64,000 nt of DNA from Hemicentrotus pulcherrimus. Its lineage: Eukaryota > Echinodermata > Echinoidea > Camarodonta > Strongylocentrotidae. The stretch spans positions 22,347 to 86,346 of the forward strand of contig BEXV01000131.1 of NCBI GenBank assembly GCA_003118195.1. Reading direction: 5' to 3'. The notes beneath the pieces were generated by a model. That model did no database searches. It had not been told where the DNA came from and saw nothing but the letters and a program-made list of their open reading frames with translations. The translations under genes were made by a program, and so were the position numbers. This document shows positions 50,528 through 63,111 of the stretch, piece by piece. Each line of letters begins with the position of its first letter. The first letter of the stretch is position 1.

Positions 50528-53500
50528 GTAAGTCAAAGAATTGCTATCAAGTGAACATCAACAAAAAAAATCCCTTTTTACTCTAGTGCTAAAAAAACTC
50601 ATTCTAATTCTTTGTGTAAAATGAATGTACGCAGACACAAGGTAACTCATTTCCCTGTATTTTAGAAAGAAGAAAAAAAAAATAGCTTCAAAGTCTTAGA
50701 TTGCTTTAAAAAGATTCCTCCAAGCTCCCAAAATGTATGTGTATGTGCTTAAAAATACATGGTGAATCTCATGTTTATAGTGATACTGTCTCATTTTCTA
50801 TAGAGAAAATACCTCAAAAATTGAAAAAGTTTGTATCTTCTATTCCTGTTGTTGCGTTGATATGATGTTTTATGTAGAATGGCTTGTTAGTTGACAAATG
50901 ATGATGTAAATTCATGCTATGCACAAAGCATAAGCCAACATCTGGGAGAACAGAGTAGCCATATTACAGTTGGTTTTAGAATGAGAAACGTAAATCTTGT
51001 TTGTAAATTGTAAGTCTCATCATTTTCCTTTTGTCTACCATATGCAGGTTATGAACGACTTGCGGCGTAGACATGAACTTTGCGATATAGTCCTCTGCGT
51101 GGAAGACCAGGAATTCCACGCTCACCGCATCGTTCTGGCGGGCTGCTCTCCATACCTCCGTGCCATGTTCACCAACGGCATGCTGGAATCAGCGAAAAGT
51201 CACGTGGAGATACGGGGCATTGACCCCGTTGCCATGGAAATCATCTTGAACTTCATCTACACGGGTACAATTGAAATCGATGTGGAGAATGTTCAGATCG
51301 TGCTAGCCGGTGCCAGTATGCTGAACATGGGTAGTCTGCGTAATGTTTGTAGTACTTTCCTACAGTCCCAGCTAGATGCCACTAACTGCCTTGGTAGGTC
51401 AACCATTAATATTTTCATACTTGTCCTACTCTATCATGCATGATGCAATAAACTGCTTCCAGAAACTTCCATGGCAAAATAGAATAACATATAAAGCACA
51501 TAGCACATAATATGGTATCTTTCGATAGACACACGTATAAGTGCTAATGCGTAAAGAACTTTTGCTGTTGTGACACTTGCTTCAGCAACATTTAAAAATG
51601 ACTGTATTAAATGTCAAAAATGAATTCATGTTGCCATTAAGGTTAAGGTTAGGTATAGGGTTAAGGCATAGGAAAGGTTTTCAGTGGAAGGTAGGACTTA
51701 TAATAAGTGTAGGAAATAAACTTTGGCACAATGAAATGCTTTGTCCATTATCTCTTTTTTTTCTTTTTTTTTTTCTTTTTCTCACTCATCCATGTATGTA
51801 AATTCAATTTAGAAGATTTTGTTGATAGCAAATACTTCAAGTATTTTGAATGTCATACTTCTTGATTTTTTTGTTGGTAATTCATCCATTTAAAAACCAG
51901 GTACAAAGCTTGTTTATTTGTGTTGTTATAGCCCAAGCATGACAGCTTTCAATAGTAGATATACCTGTACACTGTACTGCAGGTGAAATGTCAATATTGT
52001 TTTTTGTGAAAATGGTGACCTATCTCTTTGAAAAAATGCAAGGAAAAATTTCAGTGTCACTGGGTAGTTTATTTTACCCGAGAGAAATCCAAACATGCGA
52101 AAATGATTCAGCAAAACAAAGAAGAGAAATATTGAGGAAAAAAACCCCACCCCCCCCCAAAAAAAGGTTTTATTCCATTTCAACTGTGCTTGAATGATAT
52201 TGTGCATTATTGTCCAAGAGCTTGATATGGTCAATTGTGTATTGAAGTAAAAAGAAGTAATAATACTGATCGATATTTATGTACATTGTCTTTTGCTGCC
52301 ATAGGAATCCACTCTTTTGCTGACATGTACTCTTGTCGAGACCTTGAGAAAGCCTCCCGTCGCTTCATCTACCAGCACTTCCAGGAGGTCATCGGGACTG
52401 AAGAGTTCTTACTCATGCCTGAGCAGGATGTCGTTGACCTCCTGAAAAGCGACCAGCTCCAGGTCGATGGGGAGGAGGAAGTCTAAGAGGCGGCCATTTC
52501 ATGGCTGAACTATGACCTCCGCAACCGCAGCCATTGCTGCTGCAGCGTCCTGGAGAATGTTCGGTTTGCGCTTCTCGGGAAGGACTACCTGCTGGAGAAT
52601 GTCTACAGATCGGAACTGATAAATCGCTGTTCTAAGTGCCAGGATCAGGTAGCCAATGCATTGAGGATTAGGAATGACAACCAGGCGTTGGCATTGATTG
52701 GAAGCAGGTCGCAGCCACAAAGTATCTATGTTGTTGGAGGAAGGAATGACCTTGACTGCCAGCTGAGTAGCTGTGAGCGATATGATGCCGTTCATAATAG
52801 ATGGATACCACAGGTAAGGGCAGTCTTTAAGCTAAGAGAGTGAACGAGAGTCCAAACGATGCCCATGTCTTTCAAAAGATGCCCTACGAACATAATTGAT
52901 GCCCTTTTCTTTTGAACATTCTATTTTCACCTATTTTTTTTAATTGAGACACTCAGATTTCTAATCCTGGCTGAACGTGTTTGAGGGCAGGTTATTTCAC
53001 AACTCTGAGGTCATGGCTATGCAGTGAATTGTTTTAATTGTTCCAACAGTTTTTTTAGCATGGCAATTAGATATGTCACATTGCATGGACAGCAGAATTT
53101 ATCCATCAAGAAAAATGATTTATGTCTTAACTGAAAACTAGTCTCATTTATAGATACACATACATAACTTATAAATCTGAAGGTATTGTAATTAAAGGCA
53201 TCGTTTAACAATGTTAAATCTGAGATGCATGGCCCTACGTTTTATCAGTGTCTATGATATGGTGTATTATTGAAGCCCTAAAAAATTGCTATTCAAAATG
53301 ATCATGAAGTGCCCTGGTTTTACCATACTCATTTTCCCCCTTAGACTGTAGTGTTATGAAAACTATTAGGAAAATGTTCTTTGAAATTTTGATTTCCAAT
53401 CGTAAATATCTTGATAGTCAAGACAGGCGATCAGCTTGTAAAAGTCATGGGATTCCTGACTGAACTAAAGGTTTATAATTATGATTGCAGCATGAGTTAA

Positions 53501-56500
53501 ATCCAGGATTTTGTTTCAGAATCTGAGAAAAAGATACCAAATCCCTTTAAGGGAGCCTATCGTGATGTCTTTATTTCACCTTTCATTTCCTCTGCCCTCA
53601 TCTCATCACAATAGGAGAGCATGGAGATCTCCAGAACAGCAGTAGGCGTGGCCACCCTGGACGGCCACCTCTACACTATCGGCGGCGAGTGTGCCTTCAA
53701 CGGTTCCCATGACGATGACACCATGTACCTAGGTCAAGTTGAATGTTACAATCCTCTTCTGAAACGTTGGAACCCTGGAGCCTGTCTAGGAGTGCCGAGG
53801 TCCTTTGTATCAGTGGCCGGCCTGGGAGGTCTTCTGTATGCACTAGGTGAGACATTGATCATGTTTCATCAAGGTGATTCAGATGTGTTTATTTTTTCCA
53901 TTTCATTTAGAAGTAGCTAGCATTACAGGTATTACAAAGTTTTGGTATGTGGTCATGAATTTGGTTCAAATGAACATATTGGAAGCATATGCGGTTTTAC
54001 AATATTGAATGATCGTTGTTGCAGTTAAAATTGAGTCTAAAGTGATGAAATTGTAAATAATAAACTATTTATGTTGTATAGCGCAAACTATGTTTCTTGA
54101 CTCCGATTGACCGATTTGCTATTCCCGTTTAAAAATCGTATATCAGAACTGCATATTCTGAGATTTTCATGGTCATATTCATGGTTGTATTATAATGTAT
54201 ACATCTGTAAATTTAATATTGCAGCTTCCATGAATCGTAACATTAGACAACAACCGTTTTTTCGGCAATCCTTAAAAATATCATTTATTGACAAATTGAA
54301 AAAAAATGATTCTTGTAAAATTGGAAATAAAACACTATCAAAGACGTAAATATGAGTGTAAGTACTACTTTTCTTAACAAATATTTGCGTTTAAAGCAGT
54401 TTTTTAATGTGAAATTTGTACCGGAAGCAGTGTTTTTCATCAACAGTGGTGGGCAGAAGTACTCCATGCTGGTCGGGCCGCCCAGTGCCGACCACCGACC
54501 ACCGCTGCTTGCTATTATATTACCGAAACCCGAACCGAACCAAGTTCATGTAAAAAATTGCTGAACTCTGCCCAACCGAACCGAACCCGAACATGGCGCC
54601 TGACTTACAGCACTATTATAGGGGCTAATTTTTGTAGTGCTAACTATACTGTACATCCACAGGGGCATCCAAATATATCAGACTTTAAAGAATTACTATC
54701 AATGCAATTTTCAAAACTTTGCATTACCTTTAACAATAAATAATTTCCCATACTGGTACTTGTTTTCACCAATTGTAATTCCTGTAGACTAGAAATATTA
54801 ATTGGTTTGAGAAATGAGATATATTTCAGTTTAAAAACAAATATCTGGACAGTGAAAACTCAGAAGCTACAAAGGGTACATTAGTATGTTGCCAGCCATT
54901 AGACTGCACTACACTCTACTTGCATACTACAAATACTCAGATATTACTTAAAAGGTCGCACCGTTGCAAAATTTATCTCCTCTTTCTAAAAGCATCACTC
55001 ATTGACTAGGGTAAGGCCTGGATATGGAATTCTCGCACATTATTTTAGTGGTCTAGTGCTTGAGCATTAACCATTTTGAGGCATCCAGGGAATTGCTGTC
55101 AAATTTGGTGTAATGTTCAATTGTTCATTCCATTATACACATGATCGGGCAGGTGCATGACAAACATGACAGTTTTTAATTATTTTTTGTTTACAGGGGA
55201 GCGGGGACACTTTCATAAAGTATTCATAATTCTAATCTGTTTTCCTTTCTTTCTCTGTAGGAGGTGAAGATAATAACAGCAGCCATAATGCAGTTGAGGT
55301 TTACGACCCTAGCAACGATCTCTGGACATTTGCACCCTCTATGAAGCAGAGGAGAAGCGGTTGTGGCGTAGCAGTCTGCGATGGAAAACTTTACGTTGCA
55401 GGTATCATCATTTAATTTCATGTCTGTGTCCTTGAAAATGCCTGAAAAAAGAAAACTGTGTGTGGAATGTTATGTTTGTGTTCAATCTGACATTTATCAC
55501 AGCTTGTCCAAAACTCTTACATGATTTTAATTCTGAAACTATACAATGGTACGTTATTTCCTTCAAGAAGCACTGCCAGTGGATGTCTCCAATGTGGTTT
55601 CACAAAAATGTGTCTAGAAAAATAAAGACTCAACAAATTCGGTATCGTTTTTGTTCTTAAAAGATTCCCCATCTACTGTTACCAAAAATATTTGCCCTGC
55701 ATTATTGGAAGTAAGCTATTCCATTTTATTTGGGCCGCCCTGTATATTAAAGTTGAGTCTACCTACATGTATGTAAAAGGTTTGAGCAGTGAGCAGGCAC
55801 GGCTGGTAGACAGTTAGGGAACAGATTGGATCAATCTGAATCAGTTAACAAATCAAGTACTGCACATCATGCATAATTCTGATATTATGGGCAGGCGGAT
55901 AGATGGTAAATACCAATGTATAGAGTAGGTGCTGTATATTTGACCTGTTGGTATTATAATTATTGCTGTCAGGTGTTTCCATGCCGGCATGAATAATAAT
56001 GGCAGTTTTTTCTGCTGGCTGCATTTTCGACTCATAATCTGTGAATCTATATGCATTATCAGCCAAACTACGGCACTCAGATCCATTTACATTGTAGTTT
56101 TGAAAAAGTCATTAATTATTCATTGAATATGATTGGAGAATAGATTGAAATTTGAAGCAGGCTTTAGTTATTTTAGTTTCTCTTTAAGTTTTAAACCGGA
56201 ATTCAATTATCTGTGTGTCTTTTTTTACTTTGTTTGTGGGATTCATATGATGTGTGAAGTTCTTGGTTGCCATGGCAATGTGTTCTGAGACAGAAACTCT
56301 TACGTAGTCCAGATACGCTTTTGATGTTCTATATTCAATTCTACTGGAATAGAATTGGATTTGTGTGTATTTGGCCTCGCGTTTGGATTTGTAAGGACTC
56401 ACTGAAATAGTAATGTTCTTGGTTACCATGACAACATGTTTGGAGACTGGAACCCTCACACAGTCCAGACAAGATTTTGATGTGGCAAGGAAAAAGATAT

Positions 56501-57431
56501 ATATTGCCTAACGTCTATCTTCCATTAAATTCTAAAAGATAGTTCTGTATCTATTATTATCTTGCCTATTTAATTCCCTTTCCTTTTTTCATTAATTAGG
56601 TGGTTATGACAAGAGCTATCGAACAGAGAGGGCAAGCGTAGAGTGCTACGATCCAGAGACTCAGGAATGGCACTTTGTAGCCGAGATGGAGAAAGCTCGG
56701 TCAGGGTTAGCACTGGTTGCTATGGATCATTATATCTACGCAGTCGGAGGTCGGTTACGACATACAGACCAATTCTTCAATATAGCTGAAAGGTGAGAGA
56801 TTGTAAAGTAAATTGTTTGGGGGTTCCACGTTAAAGGCAAATTTTTAACACAGAACAACGTGCAGTGAAGAATCAATTTTCTGTATTTGCTCAAGTACAT
56901 GTAGACTAAATTGAATTCTATGTAGAAATGTGTTGGTTTGGAATGAAACAGACAATCTAAGAAAAACTGTTGAGTCTAAAAGGCTAATGTTGAAATAAGT
57001 GTCCTACAGAAATACAACAAATATTGCTCTTTACTGTCCTTGGTGCACAATATTTTTGTAGAAAGTGCACACATTGTGCACCAATTTTTTTTCTAGTTTG
57101 CTATTGAATACTCTGTAAGTGGCAGTAACTTATCCATAAACCATTTTGTTCTTCTGTGTTTTCATTGTCGCTGTAAAACCTTTTTATCTGATTTCTAATC
57201 GCTCTCAGATACAACACCCAAACTCAGCAGTGGTCTTCCATCCGGTCAATGATATCACCTCGAGCCTGGCCAGCTGTTGCCATCTACGACAACAATATCT
57301 ATGTCATGGGCGGGTACGATGGAACCAACCGGCTGCGTAGCGTCGAGGTGTACGATCCCCATCTTGATTCCTGGTCGGGAGCAAGCAACATGAACGTGGC
57401 ACGGGCTGGATGTGGAGCTGCAGTAGTATGA
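50474..57431 (+). CDS. BTB-BACK-kelch (KLHL family) protein with an in-frame stop (gene-level entry)
   Basis: Coding segments are 50474-50527, 51048-51393, 52305-52813, 53615-53846, 55261-55401, 56600-56792 and 57209-57431, 1695 bases plus stop. They give 565 codons in perfect phase register. Residues about 19-130 form a BTB domain (L-C-D-I-V-L-C-V, F-H-A-H-R-I-V-L-A-G-C-S-P-Y). Residues 134-240 form BACK (C-L-G-I-H-S-F-A-D). Residues 272-565 hold six kelch repeats with G-G doublets and spaced Tyr/Trp. KLHL proteins bind CUL3 through the BTB domain and recruit substrates for ubiquitination through the kelch propeller. Codon 194 (52484-52486) is TAA where relatives have Tyr in a V-Y-E-A-A motif. 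Everything after it is intact, so this looks like a recent nonsense allele or a sequence error rather than an old pseudogene. I cannot assign the exact KLHL subtype. Confidence 0.88.
51048..51393 (+). CDS. BTB domain exon
   Basis: Acceptor TATGCAG, donor GTAGGT; phase 0 in, 1 out. V-M-N-D-L-R-R-R-H-E-L-C-D-I-V, A-H-R-I-V-L-A-G-C-S-P-Y-L-R-A-M-F, I-L-N-F-I-Y-T-G-T-I and C-S-T-F-L-Q-S-Q-L-D-A-T-N-C-L cover a whole BTB/POZ fold. Confidence 0.94.
52305..52813 (+). CDS. BACK domain and first kelch repeat exon, with in-frame TAA
   Basis: Acceptor CCATAG, donor GTAAGG; phase 1 in, 0 out, 170 codons with one TAA at 52484-52486. Before it: I-H-S-F-A-D-M-Y-S-C-R-D-L and D-G-E-E-E-V. After it, same frame: E-A-A-I-S-W-L-N-Y-D-L, V-R-F-A-L-L-G-K-D-Y-L-L and S-I-Y-V-V-G-G-R-N-D. 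Codon usage and frame are normal on both sides. Confidence 0.9.
53615..53846 (+). CDS. kelch repeat exon (repeats 2-3)
   Basis: Acceptor ACAATAG, donor GTGAGA; phase 0 in, 1 out. R-T-A-V-G-V-A-T-L-D-G-H-L-Y-T-I-G-G-E, an acidic loop (S-H-D-D-D-T-M-Y) longer than usual, V-E-C-Y-N-P-L-L-K-R-W, then L-L-Y-A-L-G. Confidence 0.93.
53847..55260. other. kelch gene intron
   Basis: Around 54480-54600 there is a GC-richer segment with repeated CCGAA words (CCCGAACCGAACC), probably an old interspersed repeat. Otherwise A+T-rich. Confidence 0.6.
55261..55401 (+). CDS. kelch repeat exon (repeats 3-4)
   Basis: Acceptor CTGTAG, donor GTATCA; phase 1-1, 47 codons. G-G-E-D-N-N-S-S-H-N-A-V-E-V-Y-D-P, W-T-F-A-P-S-M-K and V-C-D-G-K-L-Y-V-A. 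Confidence 0.93.
56600..56792 (+). CDS. kelch repeat exon (repeats 4-5)
   Basis: Acceptor AATTAG, donor GTGAGA; phase 1 in, 2 out. G-G-Y-D-K-S-Y-R-T-E, V-E-C-Y-D-P-E-T-Q-E-W, Y-I-Y-A-V-G-G-R-L-R. Confidence 0.93.
57209..57431 (+). CDS. last coding exon, kelch repeats 5-6
   Basis: Acceptor CTCTCAG; phase 2 in. Y-N-T-Q-T-Q-Q-W, A-I-Y-D-N-N-I-Y-V-M-G-G-Y-D-G, V-E-V-Y-D-P-H-L-D-S-W and M-N-V-A-R-A-G-C-G-A-A-V-V, then TGA at 57429-57431, the usual end of a six-repeat propeller. Confidence 0.92.
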
Positions 57432-57507
57432 CCCAGTGGATCTATTTCTTCATTTAGTCAGTAGGAGTCAAAGACTCTTTTACCTTGATGGAATGACGAA
57501 CCCTAAC

Positions 57508-57830
57508 TGATGTTGAAAGGATCCTAATGTTATGGACTTTTGTAGGAGCTTAGCATCTAATGTGTTGTAGAACTTGGTGAAGCCTTGCATCCAAGACAAT
57601 AAGTCTGCCTGAATAGTCCTCATCAGGTATACAGAGTAGAGTTAGGGTGTTCTTTTCAGATAGTTCCTTGGAAAGTATTGAAAGCTTATAGAACTTGAAG
57701 GAAGGTGAAGCACAATCTGATGTTGTGAGGATCCTGATCTTGTTGAATATTGTAACTTGTTCTGGCCTTGCATCGAAAACAGAAGGTCTATTTGATTGGT
57801 CTCTGCTATGGATGAGGAATACAATTTTTC
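57508..57830. repeat. old tandem duplication in the kelch gene 3' UTR
   Basis: CTGATGTTG..AGGATCCTAATG.T..TTG..CCTTGCATCCAAGACAATAAGTCT (from 57508) recurs as CTGATGTTGTGAGGATCCTGAT..CCTTGCATCGAAAACAGAAGGTCT (from 57717); period about 209 bp. Confidence 0.7.
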
Positions 57831-58916
57831 CCTCGGACAGTAACTGTGTGGAATGCACTTTCGAAGATCACCCTTGACGCTACTTCACTGGAGGGCTTCA
57901 AGGGAGCACTTCCACCCAGCATCTAGACCAAGAACTAGATATTTTATTCCTCAGCACTAAATCCTGACTTATGGATCCTGCTGAGTATCGTCGTAGAAGT
58001 AGAAGTACAACTACAGGTAACGTGCATTTTCAAGGAACGAATGGATTCACATTTCCACAGGGTACAAAATACCCCCATCAGGATTTTAGGACAGACTGTA
58101 CCTGTTGGTTTAGGGTTCACATAGGACTACTGAACAAACTACATCACGACCAAGACTCAATTATCAGGACCAGGAATAAATGTTTGGCCTAGTCCTTGGT
58201 TCTCATAGCTCAACATGTAGCCATCGGGATTTTAATAGATCTCATAACCCTTGACCAGAGGACCAAAGGCATCATGACTAATGACCAAATGTTGCAGGAC
58301 CTAGACTTTTATCGGTTCTACAATGATTTGTCTAGGTTTTTAGTAATTTTTTGTGAAGGAAATACATGATCAAGTTTATCTATGTCTTTTATTTTCATAT
58401 TTTAATATGATTCCCAGACAGGGACTTTACAATACGATGTATTGCATAAATATCAGAAACATTGCTTGAATGCACGCAGGCTAAATATGGGGGCTTAGCA
58501 GAATATAGTGCAAGTCTGTCCTTATGACGAATGCATCTGTTTCCTTTGCTATTGCTTTATTACAAAGAAATTACACCTTTAAATCTTGTACTTAATGCAT
58601 ATATACAGACTTAGCATTGAGAATGTTTGAAAATATGTGACTGATTTTATATTAGTTTTGGGATAGACAAATGGAATGAACAATTAGCGGGTTGGTTTGC
58701 CCCTAAGCGCTCACCCAGACCATTTTTTTTTTATACTATCATGTTTACCAAAAATTAATCAGAATGAACTTTAAATTAAAGTTTTAAATCTCTTTCATTT
58801 TTTAATCTGGCACAACAATTTCTATGGGAACAAACTTTACCATTAATGCACCATGTTGCTATTTATATTACTAAAATATTGCAATAGTTACACCCTTTGG
58901 TCGGGTTTACTTCCAA

Positions 58917-59182
58917 GGGGTCACTCCTAACATGACTGGCTATGCACCCGCGTCTAGAAATAGCGTTGAAGGGCGTCTTTTTCAGCTATACTGTGGCGTT
59001 GACGTTTTCCTTTAAAAGGGGTGTTTTTCAAGCACTGATCGCACAAAAACCAAAAAAGGGTACCTTTTCAGGTTCACAGGTTTCCAACGTTTTCTTCAGA
59101 AAAAGTGTGATACGCCATTAGGGTCCATTTCAGAGGTCGATAGACACGGGTGGGCAGCATTTGTGTATGAGAGTGACCCCCC
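58917..59182. mobile_element. about 266-bp MITE-like element
   Basis: Terminal inverted repeats: GGGGTCACTCCTAACA at the left and GTATGAGAGTGACCCC at the right. The interior is GC-richer than the flanks. Confidence 0.6.
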
Positions 59183-61572
59183 AGGATTTTTACTATGGGG
59201 GGAGGGGTATATCCCAAAGAGTTTCCTTTTTACTATCCTTACAAGTGGAACCCAATTTTTCTTTCATCAAAATGCATACTATCAAAAGGGTTTGTAGGCA
59301 TGATTAAATGTGGTTTAGTATTTTTTCAAATTTTTTGTTTATGCCTGCGTTTTATACAAGCAGGAGCAATGGATGCATTATTTATAATATGCTCCTTATG
59401 CATTTGTTTTCCTTTGTTGCACTTAAAAGCCTGTGATTTTTATCACCATTGATTGTTGTTGCATGTCTTCCTGTTTAATTGGTGTATATCCATTTTTATC
59501 TTATTTTATTGCTCGTATACGTCTTTGATTTTGAGCATGTGTACGTCAAAGTGAAGTCTTATATTGTATTGCATAATATCAACGTGGTTGATTTAAAGCA
59601 AATTTGGGTCAGAGTCCAAATACTTATTTTTAATCATATTGATTAGGTGACTGATCCCCAATGTTCTCACAATTTGCCCCCAGTACTTTAAAACAATTTA
59701 TACTGATGATAATAATCCAAGAGTAGCTCTAAATATAAAAATCAAAAGTACCACTTTTATTGTAATTGTAAGATAGAAAATATAACTTTGCATAGCCTTG
59801 CAGTGTGTGATAGTTATGTAATCTTTGAGAAATTTGATCATATTGTTGCATGGCATAACTTTCAGTATTGGCAAAGCTTCGAAATGTCGAAACAAGTAAT
59901 TTCAGGTTGCTTTTTTGCCACAAAGTTGTGCTATGCACTTTGAATGTTTACCTGTGTGCCAAGTACACTATGTGTTAAAGAGCCTTGCACTTCAAGTATT
60001 ATATTCATATCATTTTCACATTGTTTATTGCACTTATAACTGTTTTTGTTTGTGTGTGGATTTTATGTATAGAAAATTGAATTGATAAATTTTCTCCCCT
60101 CTTCATGTCAATTAGTGAGTGAAGTGAGTGAAAATAAATGAAAGCTATATTGTAACATGGAAAAACTAAAGCATCGAGCAAGAATATAAGAAAAGCTTAA
60201 ATTTTGAAGTTTCCAGCAATGTAGCATTATTTTCTCTTTTATTTTTATAAAAGAGTTCTTAGCAATTCGTCTTGTGTCTAACATCATTAGAGTTTCATTT
60301 TAATTTTGTTTATGCCAATATTTAAAAAAAATTATGTATAAATTTGCTAAACCATTCTTTGTGCCTGCAATGTTGTTTGCATGTATTTTACTTTTTAAAA
60401 GCAAAAATGTAAAGATAAGTTCTTGCCTTGAAAGAAATATGTATGAATATATATATATATATTTCGGTATCTGCATATTTCTAAAATTATGTATATATTG
60501 TATAGAAAACAGAGGAGCGGATTTTATTTTTGATTTGCAAAATATTATGTTTTTCTTGTTTGAACTTTTGCTGCTATGTTACATCATGTCTTATTCCATA
60601 TTTATTTGACTATGATATTGGAGTATTCAAAGCATAATAAAATCATCAGTGCAGAATATGTTAAAGTGGGCTTGACAGAATAAGTATGGAGAGACTTTCA
60701 TTAATCTGTACATGTATTGTTTTTAGTATGATGCCATTGTGGTCTACTACAACACATGTAGCTTTTTACTTTCCTACAAAACAAATAATGTACCTCATAG
60801 GAACTACTGGAACAGTTTCTCTGCAATTGATTTTGAAAAGTTTTCCAAGGTTAAATGAACAAATTATTGTATTTGTCAATCACTTACAGACTTTGAAGCA
60901 TGATCAAGTTGGACCAAGATTATTTTGTTATGAACTCACGGCAAGTTTGGGGAAAGGTTCCAGTAATGAAAAGTGGAAAACTGATGAAATACATGTACAT
61001 GTTTATCATTCATGCCCATTATCATGAATATTTTCTTGACATCTAAAATAGCATCTGAAGTATTAATCCGATTTGTATGACAAAATCTGAAAGCCAATAA
61101 AATTGATCAGAGTTCAATCAAGAAATCAAGAAAGAAAAAAAAAAAAAGATTAGTGAAACTTGAGATAAATCTAATAAAGAAAACAAAAGTGAATAATTGG
61201 TCATACCTGGACTTTTTTGGTATTTCAAATAACACTGACATAGCTTTTCTCCAATTTCACAAGAGGACATGTCAGTGCCATCATAAAAAATCAATATTTT
61301 GAGTAATTTTGGTCTTGGAACAAAATATGGGAAGAATTATTTTTAACTTTGTGATTCATCTAAATGTATGTCTTCTTAATCTCGCCAATTTGTTTTTCTC
61401 TCACTCTGACATACGTTTGTATGGTGTTATTCTGCTGTTAACAATGGAAGTTTGAACTCTATGACCTGTATCAGTACTGGATTATAAAAAATATCAATGA
61501 AATGAAGAAGCCTTGATCCCTCGTAAATATAAATACTATTAGTCACGAAGACATACAAACTATGGTCCAGGG

Positions 61573-61640
61573 CCCTGTTTTATAAAAAGTTGCAGTAACT
61601 GTTATAAGCTACTGATATCGCTGTAATTGATTGGCCGTTA
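61573..61640. repeat. fragment related to the 12.2 kb inverted-repeat element
   Basis: Shares the word TATAAGCTACTGATAT and a GGGCCCTGTTTTATAAA-type terminus. Confidence 0.5.
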
Positions 61641-63111
61641 TAGAAATGTGACTTATAGTCCACATGTCTATAGAGGGCCAAGTGTCAACTTTTCCATCCA
61701 ATCAATGTTACCATGATTTTTTTTACTCAATGAACAAACAAAAACTTGAACAGAATCAATCCATAATTTTCATTTCATATCTGGATTCATGTCATTCAAG
61801 TTTTACACAGTCCACCTTTATGAATAAATCCCAGAAGAGCTAGCAACATCAACCTAAATTTTATGTACAGTACCTAATATCAAAATACAAGAGCAATCAA
61901 GTCTCCTCAGTAATTTTCTTTGAAAATCTTTTAGCTACCAACCTAAGTTATATTATTGTTTATTGTATTCTGAAATAAGAAATTTTGTATGTTATATTTT
62001 AATATTAATATTTTCTTGGTGGAGGTTCTCTTTTTTCATGGTGCTGTGTACAATTTCATTTTGGGGAAGGAGGGAGTAAAGAATCATAATAAAAAATGTA
62101 AATGCAAAGAACATCATTTTTTAAATGTATTTTTTGATTGAGGCAATGTTCAGTGTTAAATTGGTACTATTTGTGAACCTGTCAGAATTAACTGAAACCA
62201 AGCCCTATATCTGTGAAAGACAAAGAAAGAGTAAAAGCAGTAAGAGACAGTAAGAGACAGAGTGTGACAAAAGGAGAGAAAAAAACTATACTATCTATAT
62301 CTTACCATTAAATTGCTATCACCATTCACAATCACAATTTCGAAACGGGGATACATGTACCGGTATACAGGTTTTTATTAGGGTAAATCAATACAATATG
62401 GAACAGATACATTTGTTCAATCAACACAAAAACATTATGACTGATAAAATTCACTGTTGACACTAAAATTACCATGGAATTGTTATTTTAAAGTAATAAA
62501 TATCTCTTCTTCTTTTTTAGAAATAGAATTGAAAGTACAAATGTATTATTTGAAAGCTATGAATTTATTTTGATTAATACCGGTATACAAGATTAATATT
62601 AATTTGTTAATACTGCAATATAAACAATTTGACAGCCAATGCTGTCCAATGAAAAAAAACAATGTCATAAGATTTCCAAACCTACATGTACCTGTGCTAA
62701 AATTGTTAACTATAACTGAATTTCACTTTGTTAGGAATCAAGAACTTAACATATTTGTAACAAATTCTTTGAATACGACCTGCTCTCCATAATCTCCTTT
62801 TGCTTCTCAACATCATCAACAATTCATACTGCTTTTTATCAAAATAACTTGCAGAAAATGACAGATGTGATGCTCAATTAAAATCTGATACATAGAGATA
62901 TCATGGTCGATCTTGATTTAAACTGTAAAACGTTTCAATATCAAAACAATAATTTCCTTTTTTTTTCTTTGTTACATAAGATTATAGCAAAAAAATACAT
63001 ACTGTATATGACAGAGGTGGTTAGATTAACAACAAATCATTATTAGCAATCTAATATATATTTCTAACTTTTATAACTAGCAAAAGAGAGAAGAAAAGGA
63101 CATGTCATCTA

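Larger units (their letters stand above)
57432..61110 (+). other. 3' UTR and downstream region of the kelch gene
   Basis: Stop-rich in all frames. Perfect AATAAA signals lie at 60636-60641 and 61096-61101, so the 3' UTR could be up to about 3.7 kb; nearer signals may also exist. Contains the duplication at 57508-57830 and the element at 58917-59182. Confidence 0.4.

Noticed and set aside
52305..57431. Treating the kelch locus as a processed or decayed pseudogene
   Set aside because: Introns are present, all splice sites are intact, and only one of 565 codons is disrupted. A recent nonsense change or sequence error is the better reading.
57971..58192. 73-codon frame after the kelch stop
   Set aside because: Lies in the 3' UTR next to a tandem duplication, with no acceptor continuity from the last kelch exon and no homology.
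60686..61027. 113-codon frame near the right end
   Set aside because: It is A+T-rich with no domain similarity, lies between two poly(A) signals, and is probably 3' UTR or flank.
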